Source: Propionicimonas sp. (lineage in GTDB: Bacteria; Actinomycetota; Actinomycetes; Propionibacteriales; Propionibacteriaceae). Taken from it: a stretch of DNA of 53,516 bases. The position numbers and the translations under genes are program-made. Positions 1-8,894 of the stretch are shown here, piece after piece; within the stretch, counting starts at the first letter, position 1, and the number at the start of each line of letters is the position of its first letter. The notes beneath the pieces are model-generated. The model saw nothing but the letters and a program-made list of their open reading frames with translations. It was not told where the DNA came from and searched no databases. The stretch is from contig NZ_JARKPQ010000246.1 in assembly GCF_029975155.1 (NCBI RefSeq), positions 1-53,516 of the forward strand, in the 5' to 3' direction.

Positions 1-327
1 CTTGCCGCCGGCGTGCAGCTTGGTGAAGACCACCTCGACGCCGGTCAGCCCCGTCCGCGGTTCGATGTCGACCGGGATGCCGCGGGCGACGTCGGCCACC
101 AGGACGCTGCCGTCGTGCCCGAGCGTGACCTCGATCTTCTCCCCGAAGCCGGCCAGCGCCTCGTCCACGGCGTTGTCGATGATCTCCCACAGGCAGTGCA
201 TGAGCCCGCGGGTGTCCGTGGACCCGATGTACATCGCGGGCCGCTTCCGGACCGCCTCCAGCCCTTCCAGCACCAAAAGGTGCCGGGCCTCGTAGTCCCT
301 GCCCTCGCCAGCCTTCGTCGCACTCAC
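1..327 (-). CDS. parE: Type IIA DNA topoisomerase subunit B (ParE/GyrB), N-terminal part, truncated by window edge
   Basis: The ATPase subunit of topoisomerase IV or gyrase drives ATP-dependent strand passage with ParC or GyrA. Reading back from a GTG at 327, 109 codons are present. They include the GHKL-fold N-terminus: [19 protein letters not shown] followed by MYIGSTD, then [14 protein letters not shown] with the catalytic Glu and the ATP/Mg-binding Asn. The frame is open to base 1, so the rest lies outside. GyrB and ParE are nearly indistinguishable in this segment. I favour ParE because in other actinobacteria (Streptomyces hrdB region) parE lies close to the principal sigma factor and the small DUF7455 gene, as here; gyrB usually sits beside dnaN/recF. 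The family call is firm and the symbol is inferred. Confidence 0.85.
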   Translation of the reverse strand, partial: MSATKAGEGRDYEARHLLVLEGLEAVRKRPAMYIGSTDTRGLMHCLWEIIDNAVDEALAGFGEKIEVTLGHDGSVLVADVARGIPVDIEPRTGLTGVEVVFTKLHAGGK

Positions 328-513
328 GCGGGCGAGATTATCCCCACCCGGTGACAGTTCATTGCATTCAGGTGACGGTGTCGGGCGCTGCCGGGGTTTG
401 TCCGCGGGACTGCCTACACTGTTGGTGCCGGGAACAAACGGGGTACCCACCACGTTGAGCCGGATGCGAACAGTCAGGTTGATTCGCGAGGGTGAGAGAG
501 TGAGGACCAGGAG

Positions 514-705
514 ATGAGCGCAACAGTTACCGAACCCCTGACCGCAGCCGATCGTTGCGACCGGTGCGGCGCCCAGGCCTACGTCCGGGTCACCCTCGCT
601 TCCGGCGGCGAGCTGCTCTTCTGCGGCCACCACAGCAAGGCCCACTCGGACAAGCTCAGCCAGGTGGCGCTGAAGATCCACGACGAGACCAGCAGGCTCA
701 GTTGA
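514..705 (+). CDS. DUF7455 small zinc-ribbon-like protein
   Basis: A 63-residue protein of unknown function conserved in actinobacteria next to the principal sigma factor / topoisomerase IV genes. It has [12 protein letters not shown] near residue 15 and [10 protein letters not shown] near residue 36. The C-x-x-C plus C-x-x-H arrangement suggests one bound zinc. The ATG is preceded by AGGAG a few bases upstream, and a strong hairpin terminator follows the stop, so the gene is probably its own transcription unit. It is transcribed divergently from the topoisomerase gene across 186 bases, which must hold both promoters. No enzymatic motif is visible. Confidence 0.85.
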   Translation: MSATVTEPLTAADRCDRCGAQAYVRVTLASGGELLFCGHHSKAHSDKLSQVALKIHDETSRLS

Positions 706-736
706 GCAGAGCTTCCGTGCTGAGCGTGTTTCGGCG

Positions 737-766
737 AAGGGCCCCGGGTCTCCCCCGGGGCCTTTT
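737..766 (+). terminator. Intrinsic terminator after the DUF7455 gene
   Basis: A GC-rich inverted repeat, AAGGGCCCCGGG (737-748) against CCCGGGGCCTTT (754-765), with a five-base loop and a short T run. It lies 32 bases past the DUF7455 stop and just before the macro-domain gene, so it should insulate the two. Confidence 0.85.
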
Positions 767-792
767 CCGTACCTGGCTGGAATACTCGCCTC

Positions 793-1311
793 ATGAGCAT
801 CGACGCCGTCCTCGGTGACCTGACCACGGAGCACGCGGACGCGCTCGTCAACGCCGCCAACTCCAGCCTGCTCGGAGGCGGTGGGGTGGACGGGGCCCTG
901 CACGCCGCCGCCGGACCGGCCCTGCTGGCCGCCTGTCGGCGCGTCCGGGCCGAGCAGTGGCCGGACGGCCTGCCGGTGGGCGAAGCCGTCGCGACCGAGG
1001 CCGGGAACCTGCCGGCGCGCTGGGTGATCCACACCGTCGGGCCGAACCGCAACGCCGGCCAGACGGACGAGGCTCTGCTCGCCTCGTGCTACACGCGATC
1101 CCTCGACGTGGCCCTGACCCTCGGTGCGCACACGATCGCCTTCCCCGCCGTCGGGGCCGGTGTCTACGGCTGGGACGCCGAGACCGCGGCACGCGTGGCG
1201 GTGCGCGCGGTGGCAGAGCATCCCCGCACCGGGATCGAGCGGGCGCGGTTCGTGCTGTTCTCGCCGCGGCTGTACAACGCGTTCAGCGCGGAGCTGGCCC
1301 GGCTGGCATGA
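793..1311 (+). CDS. Macro-domain protein (O-acetyl-ADP-ribose deacetylase type)
   Basis: The 172 residues form a stand-alone macro domain of the MacroD/YmdB kind, which binds ADP-ribose and hydrolyses O-acetyl-ADP-ribose or mono-ADP-ribosyl esters. Visible motifs are a short GDLTT beta strand near residue 8, the [18 protein letters not shown] signature at about residues 20-38 (catalytic Asn and the glycine-rich phosphate loop), and [11 protein letters not shown] at about residue 117, the second ADP-ribose loop. Its length matches the single-domain family. The stop overlaps the start of the S9 peptidase by four bases (ATGA), so the two are translationally coupled. The natural substrate cannot be read from sequence. 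Confidence 0.93.
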   Translation: MSIDAVLGDLTTEHADALVNAANSSLLGGGGVDGALHAAAGPALLAACRRVRAEQWPDGLPVGEAVATEAGNLPARWVIHTVGPNRNAGQTDEALLASCYTRSLDVALTLGAHTIAFPAVGAGVYGWDAETAARVAVRAVAEHPRTGIERARFVLFSPRLYNAFSAELARLA

Positions 1312-3188
1312 CCACCACTCCCCACGGCGCCTGGTCGTCCCCGATCACGGCCGCCGACGTCGCCGCGGCAGGCATCGGCCTGGACGACGGTGTCATCGAC
1401 GGCCATCGCGTCTACTGGACGGAGGCGTACCCGCAGCAGGGCGGACGGGTTGCCCTCTGGTGCCGGCGAGCCGGCGGTGGCCGCCACGAGGTGGCGCCCG
1501 ACCACAGCGTTCGCAACGCGATCAACGAGTACGGCGGCGGCGCCTGGACCGCCGCGGGTGGCGTCGTGGTCTACTCCAGCCATCCCTCGGGCGAGCTGTG
1601 GGTGGTCGAGGACGGCCTGCGCCGACGGCTCGCACCCGGCGGGGACCTGCGCTACGGCTGCCTCGTCCTCGACCTTGCGCGACGGCTGGTCCTCGCCGTG
1701 CGTGAGGACCACTCCGCCCCGGACGAGCTCTGCACCCAGACCATCGTCGCGCTCGACCTGGACGCCACCAACCCCACCGGCGGCCGCGTGCTCGTCGGCG
1801 GCGCCGACTTCTACGCCAGCCCGGTCATCCGCACCGACGGGCTGCTCGCCTGGGTGGAGTGGAACCTGCCGGACATGCCGTGGGACGCCACCGAGGTGAA
1901 GGTAGCGCCGCTGGACCGGACGCAGGACGTCCGCACTGTCGGTGGTGGCGCCGGGGTCTCCGCGGTGCACCCTGCCTGGGCCGACGACGGGTCGTTGGTG
2001 TTCCTCTCCGACGAGTCCGGCTACTGGAACTTCCGCTCATGGGACGGCTCCGGCTCACGCCCGCTGCACGCCGACCCCTACGACTTCTGCGGCCCCCTGT
2101 GGACGCCCGGACGAGCGCCGTACAGCCTGCTCCCCGACGGTGGCATCGCCTGCTCGTGGCTGGTGGACGGCATCGCCCGCGTGGGCGTGCTCCGCGGCGG
2201 CAGGCTCATCGAGGTGCCGCTCGACGCGGTCAGCTGCACCCTCACCGGACGGGGCGAGCAGGTGGTGGCGCTGTGCGGCTACGCCGACCGTCCGGCCGAG
2301 CTGCTCCTGCTCGACCTGGCCACGGGACGGACCGAGCTGCTGCAGCGCGCGGCGACCATCGCACTGCCCGATGGACTGGTCTCGGTGGCCCGGCAGGTCA
2401 CCTGGCCCTCCCCCGACGGGCCGGTGCACGCCTGGTTCTACCCGCCGGCCAACCCCGACCACGTCGCCCCGGCCGGGGAGCTGCCGCCCGTCCAGGTGTG
2501 GAGCCACGGTGGGCCGACCGGCTTCTCGGCTCCCGATTTCCGGATCGCCACCCAGTTCTGGACCTCGCGGGGCATCGGCATCCTCGACGTGAACTACTCC
2601 GGGTCGTCCGGCTACGGCCGGCGCTACCGCGAGCGGCTCAACGGCGCCTGGGGACTCAGCGACGTCCGCGACTGCGTGACCGGCGTCCGGGCCCTCGTCG
2701 ACGCGGGTCGGGCCGATCCGGCCCGGCTGAGCATCCGCGGCGGCTCGGCCGGCGGCTTCACCACGCTCGCGGCCCTCACCACCACCGACGTGTTCGCTGC
2801 CGGGATCAGCCTCTACGGCATCGGCGACCTCGAGGCGTTGGTCGGCGGCGATCACAAGTTCGAGTCGCGGTACCTCGACCGGCTGGTGGCGCCCTACCCT
2901 GAGGGCCGACAGACCTACCTCGACCGCTCGCCGATCCACCATCTCGACCGCCTGTCCTGCCCGATGCTGATCCTGCAGGGAAAGCTCGACCGCGTGGTGC
3001 CGCCCGCCCAGGCGCAGGCGATGGCGGACGCCGTCCGCGCCAAGGGCCTGCCGGTCGAACTGATCGTGTTCGACGAGGAGGGCCACGGCTTCCGCCGCGC
3101 GGAGAGCATCATCGCCACGGCCGAGCACGCCCTCGCCTTCCTCGGCCGCGTCCACGGCTTCACCCCCGCTGGCATCACCGCTCCCTGA
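1308..3188 (+). CDS. S9 family peptidase (prolyl oligopeptidase / acylaminoacyl-peptidase type)
   Basis: A 626-residue cytoplasmic serine peptidase: an N-terminal beta-propeller of roughly 370 residues followed by an alpha/beta-hydrolase domain. The triad is visible: Ser480 in GGSAGG, Asp561 in [11 protein letters not shown] and His593 in EEGHGF. No signal peptide is present. The frame stays open far upstream through the macro gene, but the ATG overlapping the macro stop is the natural start. Downstream, the last codons and the TGA fall in a copy of a dispersed repeat (3181-3224), whose CCCTGA motif supplies the stop codon. Coupling with a macro-domain protein is not a known pathway and may only reflect co-expression. 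Peptidase specificity is not predictable; S9C acylaminoacyl-peptidase is the closest guess. Confidence 0.9.
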   Translation: MTTTPHGAWSSPITAADVAAAGIGLDDGVIDGHRVYWTEAYPQQGGRVALWCRRAGGGRHEVAPDHSVRNAINEYGGGAWTAAGGVVVYSSHPSGELWVVEDGLRRRLAPGGDLRYGCLVLDLARRLVLAVREDHSAPDELCTQTIVALDLDATNPTGGRVLVGGADFYASPVIRTDGLLAWVEWNLPDMPWDATEVKVAPLDRTQDVRTVGGGAGVSAVHPAWADDGSLVFLSDESGYWNFRSWDGSGSRPLHADPYDFCGPLWTPGRAPYSLLPDGGIACSWLVDGIARVGVLRGGRLIEVPLDAVSCTLTGRGEQVVALCGYADRPAELLLLDLATGRTELLQRAATIALPDGLVSVARQVTWPSPDGPVHAWFYPPANPDHVAPAGELPPVQVWSHGGPTGFSAPDFRIATQFWTSRGIGILDVNYSGSSGYGRRYRERLNGAWGLSDVRDCVTGVRALVDAGRADPARLSIRGGSAGGFTTLAALTTTDVFAAGISLYGIGDLEALVGGDHKFESRYLDRLVAPYPEGRQTYLDRSPIHHLDRLSCPMLILQGKLDRVVPPAQAQAMADAVRAKGLPVELIVFDEEGHGFRRAESIIATAEHALAFLGRVHGFTPAGITAP

Positions 3189-3224
3189 GGAGCCGGCGAG
3201 GAACGAGCCGGCGTCACGAAGGGC
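3181..3224 (+). repeat. Dispersed repeat, family A (CCCTGAGGAG...CGAGGAACGAG...TCACGAAGGG)
   Basis: The order of blocks TCCCTGAGGAGC, CGAGGAACGAG, GCGTCACGAAGGG recurs at 44151-44198, 45781-45824, 45911-45946 and 49687-49733, with variable short spacers. This copy overlaps the stop of the S9 peptidase and lies between two convergent genes. A related CCTCAGGGAC sequence closes the intergenic region near 3252-3262, so the whole may fold back on itself and act as a terminator. Confidence 0.8.
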
Positions 3225-3283
3225 CCGTCGTGACGGTCGCAGCGCGACCACCTCAGGGACCGTCTCGCGACGCCGGGCTGCGC

Positions 3284-4234
3284 TCAGCGCGGTCGCCGCG
3301 GTCTGGCCCGGCCGGGACGCCCGTCGGGAGGCGGCATGATCGTGGGCGGCACGTCGGGTTCCGCGGCGGGTTCGGGGACGAAGCCGGCGGTGACGTGCTG
3401 CGTGACGATGGCGCGCGGCCCCCGGCGCAACCGGGCCTCGACCAGGCCGGCGACCCGGGTCAGTGCGGAGTTGATCACGATGTACAGCACGGCCAGCACG
3501 ATCAGCGTCGGGATCAGGTTCGCGTAGGCCGTGGCCAGGTTGATCCCCGAGTGCAGCAGTTCGAGGTACGAGATCATCGTGCCGAGGGCGGAGTCCTTCA
3601 GGATCACCACCAGCTGACTGAGCATCGAGGGCAGCATCGCCGTGATCGCCTGTGGCAGCAGGATCGAGGTCAGCGTCTGCATCGGGGTGAGTCCGATCGC
3701 CAGCCCGGACTCCCGCTGTCCGGCAGGCAGCGAGTTCACCCCTGAACGGACGAGCTCGGCCAGCACGCACGAGTTGTACACGGTCAGGCCGACCACCACG
3801 CCGAACAGCGGCAGCGACGCTCCCGAGATGCGCAGCCCGTAGAGCCCCGCGTAGTAGGCGAAGAGCATCATCATCAGCACCGGGACGGACCGGAAGAACT
3901 CCACGAAGGCGCCGCAGGCCCAGCGAACCCAGCGGTTCGGCACCAGCCGGCCGATGCCGAGCAGCAGCCCGAAGACGATCGAGAGCACCACGGCGATCAC
4001 GGCCGCGAGCAGCGTGCCCGCCAGGCCGGGCAGCAGGTACGACGTCCAGGCCACCGGGGTGAGGAACGGCATCCACTTCGCCGCGGTGAGCTGGTTGTTG
4101 GCCGGGTTCGCGAGCCTCACCAGGACGAACGCGAGCACCCCCAGCAGGACCAGCGCCCCGGCCGCGGCGACCACGCGATGACGGACGCGCGCGCGGGGGC
4201 CGGGGGCGTCGAACAGGACGGACGCTTCGCTCAT
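3284..4234 (-). CDS. gluD: Glutamate-type ABC transporter permease GluD
   Basis: A polar amino-acid permease of 316 residues that forms the membrane channel together with GluC. A cytoplasmic N-terminus precedes a first membrane segment (VVAAAGALVLLGVLAFVLV), then a classic core of about five helices. The ABC-interaction EAA loop lies around SGVNSLPAGQRESGLAIGL. After the last helix there is a Pro/Arg-rich cytoplasmic tail of about 45 residues with no recognised domain. The start overlaps the gluC stop by four bases. This is the last gene of a gluA-gluB-gluC-gluD order as in Corynebacterium. Its 3' end faces the S9 peptidase, with a family A repeat between them. Confidence 0.9.
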   Translation of the reverse strand: MSEASVLFDAPGPRARVRHRVVAAAGALVLLGVLAFVLVRLANPANNQLTAAKWMPFLTPVAWTSYLLPGLAGTLLAAVIAVVLSIVFGLLLGIGRLVPNRWVRWACGAFVEFFRSVPVLMMMLFAYYAGLYGLRISGASLPLFGVVVGLTVYNSCVLAELVRSGVNSLPAGQRESGLAIGLTPMQTLTSILLPQAITAMLPSMLSQLVVILKDSALGTMISYLELLHSGINLATAYANLIPTLIVLAVLYIVINSALTRVAGLVEARLRRGPRAIVTQHVTAGFVPEPAAEPDVPPTIMPPPDGRPGRARPRRPR

Positions 4235-4920
4235 CTGTGCACCGCCAACCGGTTCGACAGCCAGGTGAACAACAACCCCATCGGCAGCGTGAGCACCACG
4301 AAGCCGGTCGCCATGATCACGAAGATCCAGTAGAGCAGCGACGGGTTGAACTCGATCATGTTGCGCATCATGTAGGCCGCTTCCGCGACCCCCACGGTGG
4401 CCACCACGGTCGTGTTCTTGGTCAGCGCGATCAGGGTGTTGCCCAGCGGCGCGATCGCGCCGCGGAAGGCCTGCGGCAGCACGACGTGCCGCAGGGTCGG
4501 TCCGAAGCTGAGCCCGATCGAACGGGCGGCCTCGGCCTGACCCTGCGGCACCGTGTTGATCCCGCTGCGGATCGCCTCCGCGACGAAGGACGCGTGGTAG
4601 AACGCCAACGCCACGACGCCCCAGCGGAACCCGTTGTCGACGATGAACGTCGGCGAGTCACCCGGCGCGAGGTCGATCTTCAGGTTGTCCGCGATTCCCA
4701 GCGAGCAGAGCGCCACGATCAGGGTGAGCGGCGTGTTCCGGACGAGCGTCACGAACCACGCCCCGAAGCTCTGCAGGACGCTGACCGGCGAAACCCGGCA
4801 AACCGCGATCACCGTCCCCAGGACCAGAGCTCCCAGGGCGCCCCACAGCGTCAGCTGGACGGTCATCCAGAACGCACCCAGCACGTTGTACTGGCTGAAC
4901 AGCGTGCCCAGTCCCGACAT
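4231..4920 (-). CDS. gluC: Glutamate-type ABC transporter permease GluC
   Basis: A 229-residue polar amino-acid permease, the partner of GluD. The N-terminal helix region FWMTVQLTLWGALGALVLGT is followed by VTLVRNTPLT and the EAA loop around INTVPQGQAEAARSIGLS, where the ATPase docks. The length is normal for the family (220-230). It sits 30 bases after gluB and overlaps gluD by four bases, so the permeases are translationally coupled. Substrate assignment rests on the neighbouring binding protein and the gluABCD gene order. Confidence 0.9.
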   Translation of the reverse strand: MSGLGTLFSQYNVLGAFWMTVQLTLWGALGALVLGTVIAVCRVSPVSVLQSFGAWFVTLVRNTPLTLIVALCSLGIADNLKIDLAPGDSPTFIVDNGFRWGVVALAFYHASFVAEAIRSGINTVPQGQAEAARSIGLSFGPTLRHVVLPQAFRGAIAPLGNTLIALTKNTTVVATVGVAEAAYMMRNMIEFNPSLLYWIFVIMATGFVVLTLPMGLLFTWLSNRLAVHR

Positions 4921-4950
4921 CAGCCTCCTCGCGGCGCGCTTGGGCCGACG

Positions 4951-5787
4951 CTACGCGCAGGCGTCGGGCTTCGGCGGGTTCGTGCTGCTGTCGGGCGTGA
5001 AGCCGGACGGGCCGACGGTCGCGTCCAGGGCCTTCTGCCAGGAACCGTCGGAGACCATCTTCTCCAGCGCGGCGTTGATCGCCGTGCACAGCTTGGTGTC
5101 GCCCTGCTTGATGCCCACGCCGTAGCGCTCGGTGCTGAACGGCTTGCCGACCACCTTCAGCTTGCCGGCGTACTGGGACTGCGCGGCGAACCCGGCGAGG
5201 ATCACGTTGTCCGTGGTCACCGCGTCGATCGCACCGGACGCGAGCGCCTCCACGCACTTGGAGTACGTGTCGTACTCCTTCAGCTGCACCTGGTCGGCGA
5301 ACTGGTCGTGGATCTTCTTCGCCGACGTGGAGCCCACCACCGAACACAGCTTCTTGCCGTTCAGGGACTCCGGCCCGGTGATGTCGGTGTTCGACGAGCT
5401 GACCAGCAGATCCTGTCCTGCAATGAAGTACGGACCGGCGAACGCGACCTTCTGCTTCCGGTCGTCTGTGATCGAGTAGGTGGCGAAGATCATCTTCACC
5501 TGGTCGGACTGCAGCAGCGTCTCCCGCTGTGCCGACGGGCTCTCCTTGAACTCGACGTCGGTGTAGCCCAGGTCCTTCGCCACGTACTTGGCCACCTCCA
5601 CGTCGAAGCCCTCGAAGGCGTCGCCGTTCTTCAGGCCGAGTCCCGGCTGGTCGAACTTGATGCCGATGATCACCTTGCCGCCGGTCCCGGGGTCACCGCC
5701 GGCCGGACTCCCACTCGCGCAGGCGGTCAGGCTCATGGCCAGCACCACCGCAGACGCCGCAGCCATCAGGGGCTTGGCAACTTTCAT
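4951..5787 (-). CDS. gluB: Glutamate-binding lipoprotein GluB
   Basis: The extracytoplasmic solute-binding component, 278 residues. A lipoprotein signal ends in the lipobox LTAC with the lipidated Cys at position 23, so the protein is tethered to the outer face of the membrane. The mature part is an SBP family 3 fold: an IIGIKFDQPGLG strand and FEGFDVEVAKYVAKDLGY early in lobe 1. These are typical of glutamate/glutamine/aspartate binders; glutamate is the best guess from the operon. An AGGAGGAGA ribosome site precedes the ATG at 5787. It lies between the ATPase gene upstream and the permeases downstream. Confidence 0.9.
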   Translation of the reverse strand: MKVAKPLMAAASAVVLAMSLTACASGSPAGGDPGTGGKVIIGIKFDQPGLGLKNGDAFEGFDVEVAKYVAKDLGYTDVEFKESPSAQRETLLQSDQVKMIFATYSITDDRKQKVAFAGPYFIAGQDLLVSSSNTDITGPESLNGKKLCSVVGSTSAKKIHDQFADQVQLKEYDTYSKCVEALASGAIDAVTTDNVILAGFAAQSQYAGKLKVVGKPFSTERYGVGIKQGDTKLCTAINAALEKMVSDGSWQKALDATVGPSGFTPDSSTNPPKPDACA

Positions 5788-5812
5788 CTCTCCTCCTTCG
5801 TCGGGGTCGAAC

Positions 5813-6586
5813 TCAGTGTGTGAGGATCTTGCTCAGGAAATCCTTGGCTCGGGGCGTGCGGGGGTTGGTGAAGAACTCGTCCGGGGTGCCCTCCTCGACG
5901 ATCAGTCCCTCGGACATGAACACCACCCGATCGGCCGCCTTGCGGGCGAACCCCATCTCGTGGGTGACCACGACCATGGTCATGCCGGCCCGGGCGAGGG
6001 TGACCATCACGTCCAGCACCTCGTTCACCATCTCCGGGTCAAGGGCCGAGGTGGGTTCGTCGAACAGGATCACCTTCGGGTCCATGGCCAGCGCCCGGGC
6101 GATCGCCACCCGTTGCTGCTGGCCGCCGGAGAGCTGCGCCGGATACTTCTCCGCCTGGTCGGCGACTCCGACGCGCTGGAGCAGGTCCATCGCCCGGCGC
6201 TCGGCCTCGTCCGGCTTCATCCGCCGCACCTTGACCGGCCCGAGCGTGACGTTCGCGAGCACGGTCTTGTGAGCGAACAGGTTGAACGACTGGAAGACCA
6301 TGCCGACGTCGGCCCGCAGGTCGGCCAGCGCCCGTCCCTCCTCGGGAAGGGGCACGCCGTCGATGGTGATCGTGCCGGAGCCGATGGTCTCCAGCCGGTT
6401 GATCGCCCGGCAGAGCGTGGACTTGCCCGACCCGGACGGGCCCAGCACCACGACGACCTCGCCCGTGTGCACGGTGAGGTCGATGTCCTTGAGGACGTGG
6501 AGCGTGCCGAAGTACTTGTTCACACCGGCGAGCTCCACCAAGGGGGCACCGACGGCGGTCGGCGGCACCGTCTCTGCACCAACCAT
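5813..6586 (-). CDS. gluA: Glutamate ABC transporter ATP-binding protein GluA
   Basis: The cytoplasmic ATPase powering GluBCD, 257 residues. Walker [10 protein letters not shown] is at 49-57, a Q-loop sits at VFQSFNLF, the signature is [15 protein letters not shown], Walker B is [12 protein letters not shown] and the switch histidine is in VVTHEMGFA. It is first in the operon and divergent from the HAD phosphatase across 90 bases. The first 13-15 residues before the ABC fold are poorly conserved, so an internal start cannot be excluded. The ATG at 6586 is the only clear ATG. Confidence 0.93.
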   Translation of the reverse strand: MVGAETVPPTAVGAPLVELAGVNKYFGTLHVLKDIDLTVHTGEVVVVLGPSGSGKSTLCRAINRLETIGSGTITIDGVPLPEEGRALADLRADVGMVFQSFNLFAHKTVLANVTLGPVKVRRMKPDEAERRAMDLLQRVGVADQAEKYPAQLSGGQQQRVAIARALAMDPKVILFDEPTSALDPEMVNEVLDVMVTLARAGMTMVVVTHEMGFARKAADRVVFMSEGLIVEEGTPDEFFTNPRTPRAKDFLSKILTH

Positions 6587-6676
6587 TCACCGACGATAGC
6601 CGCCGGTCCGCGCGCTGCGCCATGCCCTGGAGCGTTACGGTTGGGCGTCGATCCTGGCGTATTAGGGTGGGCAGCC

Positions 6677-7423
6677 GTGGTGACGCATGTGGTCTGGGAC
6701 TGGAACGGGACGCTCTTCGACGACCTGCACTGCTGTGTGGAGGTGGCGAACCAGTTGCTCGGCGAGTTCGGTCTGCCCGTCCTCGACGGAGTCGCCGGCT
6801 ACCAGACGAAGTTCCGCTTCCCGATCGTCGAGTACTACGCCGACCTGGGTTTCGACACCTCGCCGGGCGGCAACTTCGAGGCGGCCGCGCTGCGCTACAT
6901 GGAGCTGTACGGACGCGCGTCCGTCCGGTGCGGGCTGCACGACGGCGCCGCAGAAGTGCTGAGCACGCTGCACGGGGCCGGTGTCCGGCAGGTCGTGGTG
7001 TCCGCGTCCCGGCAGGACAATCTGCGCGCCCAGCTCGCGCCGTTCGGCCTGGACCCCTGGCTGGACGGCGCGCACGGCATCGCCGACATCTACGCCGCGT
7101 CCAAGGAGGGGATCGCGCGGCGCTGGCTCGCCGAGGAGGCCATCGACGCCGGCGACGTGCTGTTCGTCGGCGACTCCGAGCACGACTTCGAGATCGCCTC
7201 CGCGCTCGGAGCACGCTGCGTGCTGTTCAGCGGCGGCCACCACGGACGCGCTCACCTGGAGACGCTCGGCGCACCGGTCGTCGACGACCTGCGGATGGTG
7301 CCCGACTTCGCCGCAGAACGTCATCCCGGCGAACGCCGGGATCCCCGCCGCCGACCTGGCAACGCCACCACCGGGGATCCCGGATCCACGTCCGGGATGA
7401 CGTTCTCCCGTCAGTCCAGGTAG
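6677..7423 (+). CDS. HAD-family hydrolase (phosphoglycolate phosphatase-like)
   Basis: A haloacid dehalogenase-fold phosphatase, 248 residues from GTG 6677 (GTG 6680 is equally possible). Motif I is [11 protein letters not shown], with nucleophile Asp8. The usual general-acid Asp two residues later is Asn10, a variant I note but cannot interpret. Motif II is VVVSASRQ, the motif III Lys is near ASKEG, and motif IV is [12 protein letters not shown]. The last ~36 residues, after [13 protein letters not shown], are encoded by a dispersed palindromic repeat (7317-7404) and look like an acquired tail. The 3' end overlaps the convergent sigma-factor gene by 13 bases. TATTAG at 6660-6665 is a plausible -10 so close to the start that the mRNA may be leaderless. 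Confidence 0.88.
   Translation: MVTHVVWDWNGTLFDDLHCCVEVANQLLGEFGLPVLDGVAGYQTKFRFPIVEYYADLGFDTSPGGNFEAAALRYMELYGRASVRCGLHDGAAEVLSTLHGAGVRQVVVSASRQDNLRAQLAPFGLDPWLDGAHGIADIYAASKEGIARRWLAEEAIDAGDVLFVGDSEHDFEIASALGARCVLFSGGHHGRAHLETLGAPVVDDLRMVPDFAAERHPGERRDPRRRPGNATTGDPGSTSGMTFSRQSR
7317..7404. repeat. Dispersed palindromic repeat, family C (GTCATCCCGG...CCGGGATGAC), copy 1
   Basis: About 88 bases. It begins AACGTCATCCCGGC and ends CCGGGATGACGTT, with internal GGGATCCCC / GGGGATCCC arms and a central TGGCAACGCC segment. It matches, in opposite orientation, the element at 30321-30400, including the central CCAGG/TTGCCAGG and the GGGGATCCCGGCG block. It lies at the convergent 3' ends of the HAD and sigma-factor genes, encodes the HAD C-terminal tail, and could fold into a bidirectional terminator. 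Confidence 0.85.
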
Positions 7424-8757
7424 TCGCGCAACACCTGCGAGCGGGACGGGTGGCGCAGCTTGCTCATGGTCTTGGACTCGATCTGGCGGATCCGCTCGCG
7501 GGTGACGCCGTAGACCTTGCCGATCTCGTCCAGGGTCTTGGGCTGGCCGTCGGTCAGGCCGAAGCGCATCGAGACGACTCCCGCCTCACGCTCGGAGAGG
7601 GTGTCCAGGACGTCGTGCAGCTGCTCCTGCAGCAGGGTGAAGTTCACGGCCTCCGCGGGCACCACGGCCTCGGAGTCCTCGATCAGGTCGCCGAACTCGG
7701 AGTCGCCGTCCTCGCCCAGCGGGGTGTGCAGGGAGATCGGCTCGCGGCCGTACTTCTGCACCTCGACGACCTTCTCCGGGGTCATGTCGAGTTCCTTGGC
7801 GAGCTCCTCCGGGGTTGGCTCCCGGCCCAGGTCCTGCAGCATCTGCCGCTGCACGCGGGCGAGCTTGTTGATCACCTCGACCATGTGGACGGGGATCCGG
7901 ATCGTCCGCGCCTGGTCGGCCATGGCGCGGGTGATCGCCTGCTTGATCCACCAGGTCGCGTACGTGGAGAACTTGTAGCCCTTGGTGTAGTCGAACTTCT
8001 CCACCGCGCGGATCAGGCCGAGGTTGCCCTCCTGGATGAGGTCGAGGAAGAGCATGCCGCGACCGGTGTACCGCTTGGCCAGCGACACCACCAGGCGGAG
8101 GTTGGCCTCCAGCAGGTGGTTCTTGGCGCGTCGGCCGTCCTCGGCGATCCACTCCAGATCGACGACGTCGTTGCTGGCGACGCTGCCCTCGTTGACGGTC
8201 TCCTCCGCGAACAGGCCGGCCTCGATCCGCTTCGCGAGCTGGACCTCCATCTCGGCGTTCAGCAGCGCGACCTTGCCGATCTGCTTCAGGTAGTCCTTCA
8301 CCGGGTCCGCGGTGGCGCCGGCGGCGAGCACCTGCTGCTCCGGCTCGTCCGCGTCGTCGGCGTCGGACAGGCTGAAGCCCTGGTCCTCGGCCAGCTCCTG
8401 CTCGGTCTTGGCCTCCTCGGCCGGCTCGAAGCCGGACTCGTCGACGTCGTCGAGACTGCGCTTCTTGCCGCCGACCGTGAGCACGACGTCATCTCCGTCC
8501 CGCTCGAACTTCACATTGCTGACATTGGCCGGGTCGAGCACGTCCTCAACGGTGACGTCCTCCTCGAGTTCGCCCTCCTCGTCGACCAGCTCGGTGGGCT
8601 CGACATCGTCCTCGTCCGGGGTCGCCGGAGACGCCGGCTCGGGACTGGGGACGGCCTTCACCGGCGAATCGGCCGACTTCCTGCCACGACGCTTCCCTGG
8701 CTGGACAACAGCCTCTTCAGTAGCGGAAACGGCGGCGGCATGGGAGCGTGGTGGCAC
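7411..8757 (-). CDS. sigA: Principal RNA polymerase sigma factor (SigA/HrdB, group 1 sigma-70)
   Basis: The housekeeping sigma factor, 448 residues. The N-terminal ~150 residues are acidic and low-complexity, in place of a well-formed region 1.1. Region 1.2 starts at [14 protein letters not shown]. Region 2 includes [36 protein letters not shown] (core binding) and [13 protein letters not shown] (-10 recognition). Region 3 is [12 protein letters not shown], and region 4 has the helix-turn-helix [20 protein letters not shown], ending LRDYLD as in actinobacterial SigA. The GTG at 8757 is the first start; no ATG or GTG follows for a long way. The 3' end is convergent with, and overlaps, the HAD gene. 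A second sigma factor lies 2.4 kb away. Confidence 0.96.
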   Translation of the reverse strand: MPPRSHAAAVSATEEAVVQPGKRRGRKSADSPVKAVPSPEPASPATPDEDDVEPTELVDEEGELEEDVTVEDVLDPANVSNVKFERDGDDVVLTVGGKKRSLDDVDESGFEPAEEAKTEQELAEDQGFSLSDADDADEPEQQVLAAGATADPVKDYLKQIGKVALLNAEMEVQLAKRIEAGLFAEETVNEGSVASNDVVDLEWIAEDGRRAKNHLLEANLRLVVSLAKRYTGRGMLFLDLIQEGNLGLIRAVEKFDYTKGYKFSTYATWWIKQAITRAMADQARTIRIPVHMVEVINKLARVQRQMLQDLGREPTPEELAKELDMTPEKVVEVQKYGREPISLHTPLGEDGDSEFGDLIEDSEAVVPAEAVNFTLLQEQLHDVLDTLSEREAGVVSMRFGLTDGQPKTLDEIGKVYGVTRERIRQIESKTMSKLRHPSRSQVLRDYLD

Positions 8758-8894
8758 GGGCTCTACCTCTCAACAGATCGTTCAAGGGCGCACAACAACC
8801 GGGGGTTGTCAATAGTTCGCAGGCACCATTGTGCCACGGCGCTCGCCCACACCCAAGCCCGCGTGAGTTCTGCTCAGGTCCTAGGCTGGGCGCC

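Noticed and set aside
2055..4076. A 673-codon minus-strand frame opposite the S9 peptidase and GluD
   Set aside because: It is antisense to two clear genes and of low complexity.
5588..6676. The long N-terminal extension of the HAD frame
   Set aside because: It runs antisense to gluA and gluB and has no homology; the real start is at the [16 protein letters not shown] signature.
7318..7400. Short proteins reading VIPANAGIP in the repeat
   Set aside because: This peptide is a by-product of the palindromic GTCATCCCGGCGAACGCC sequence, well known to appear as spurious proteins in many genomes.
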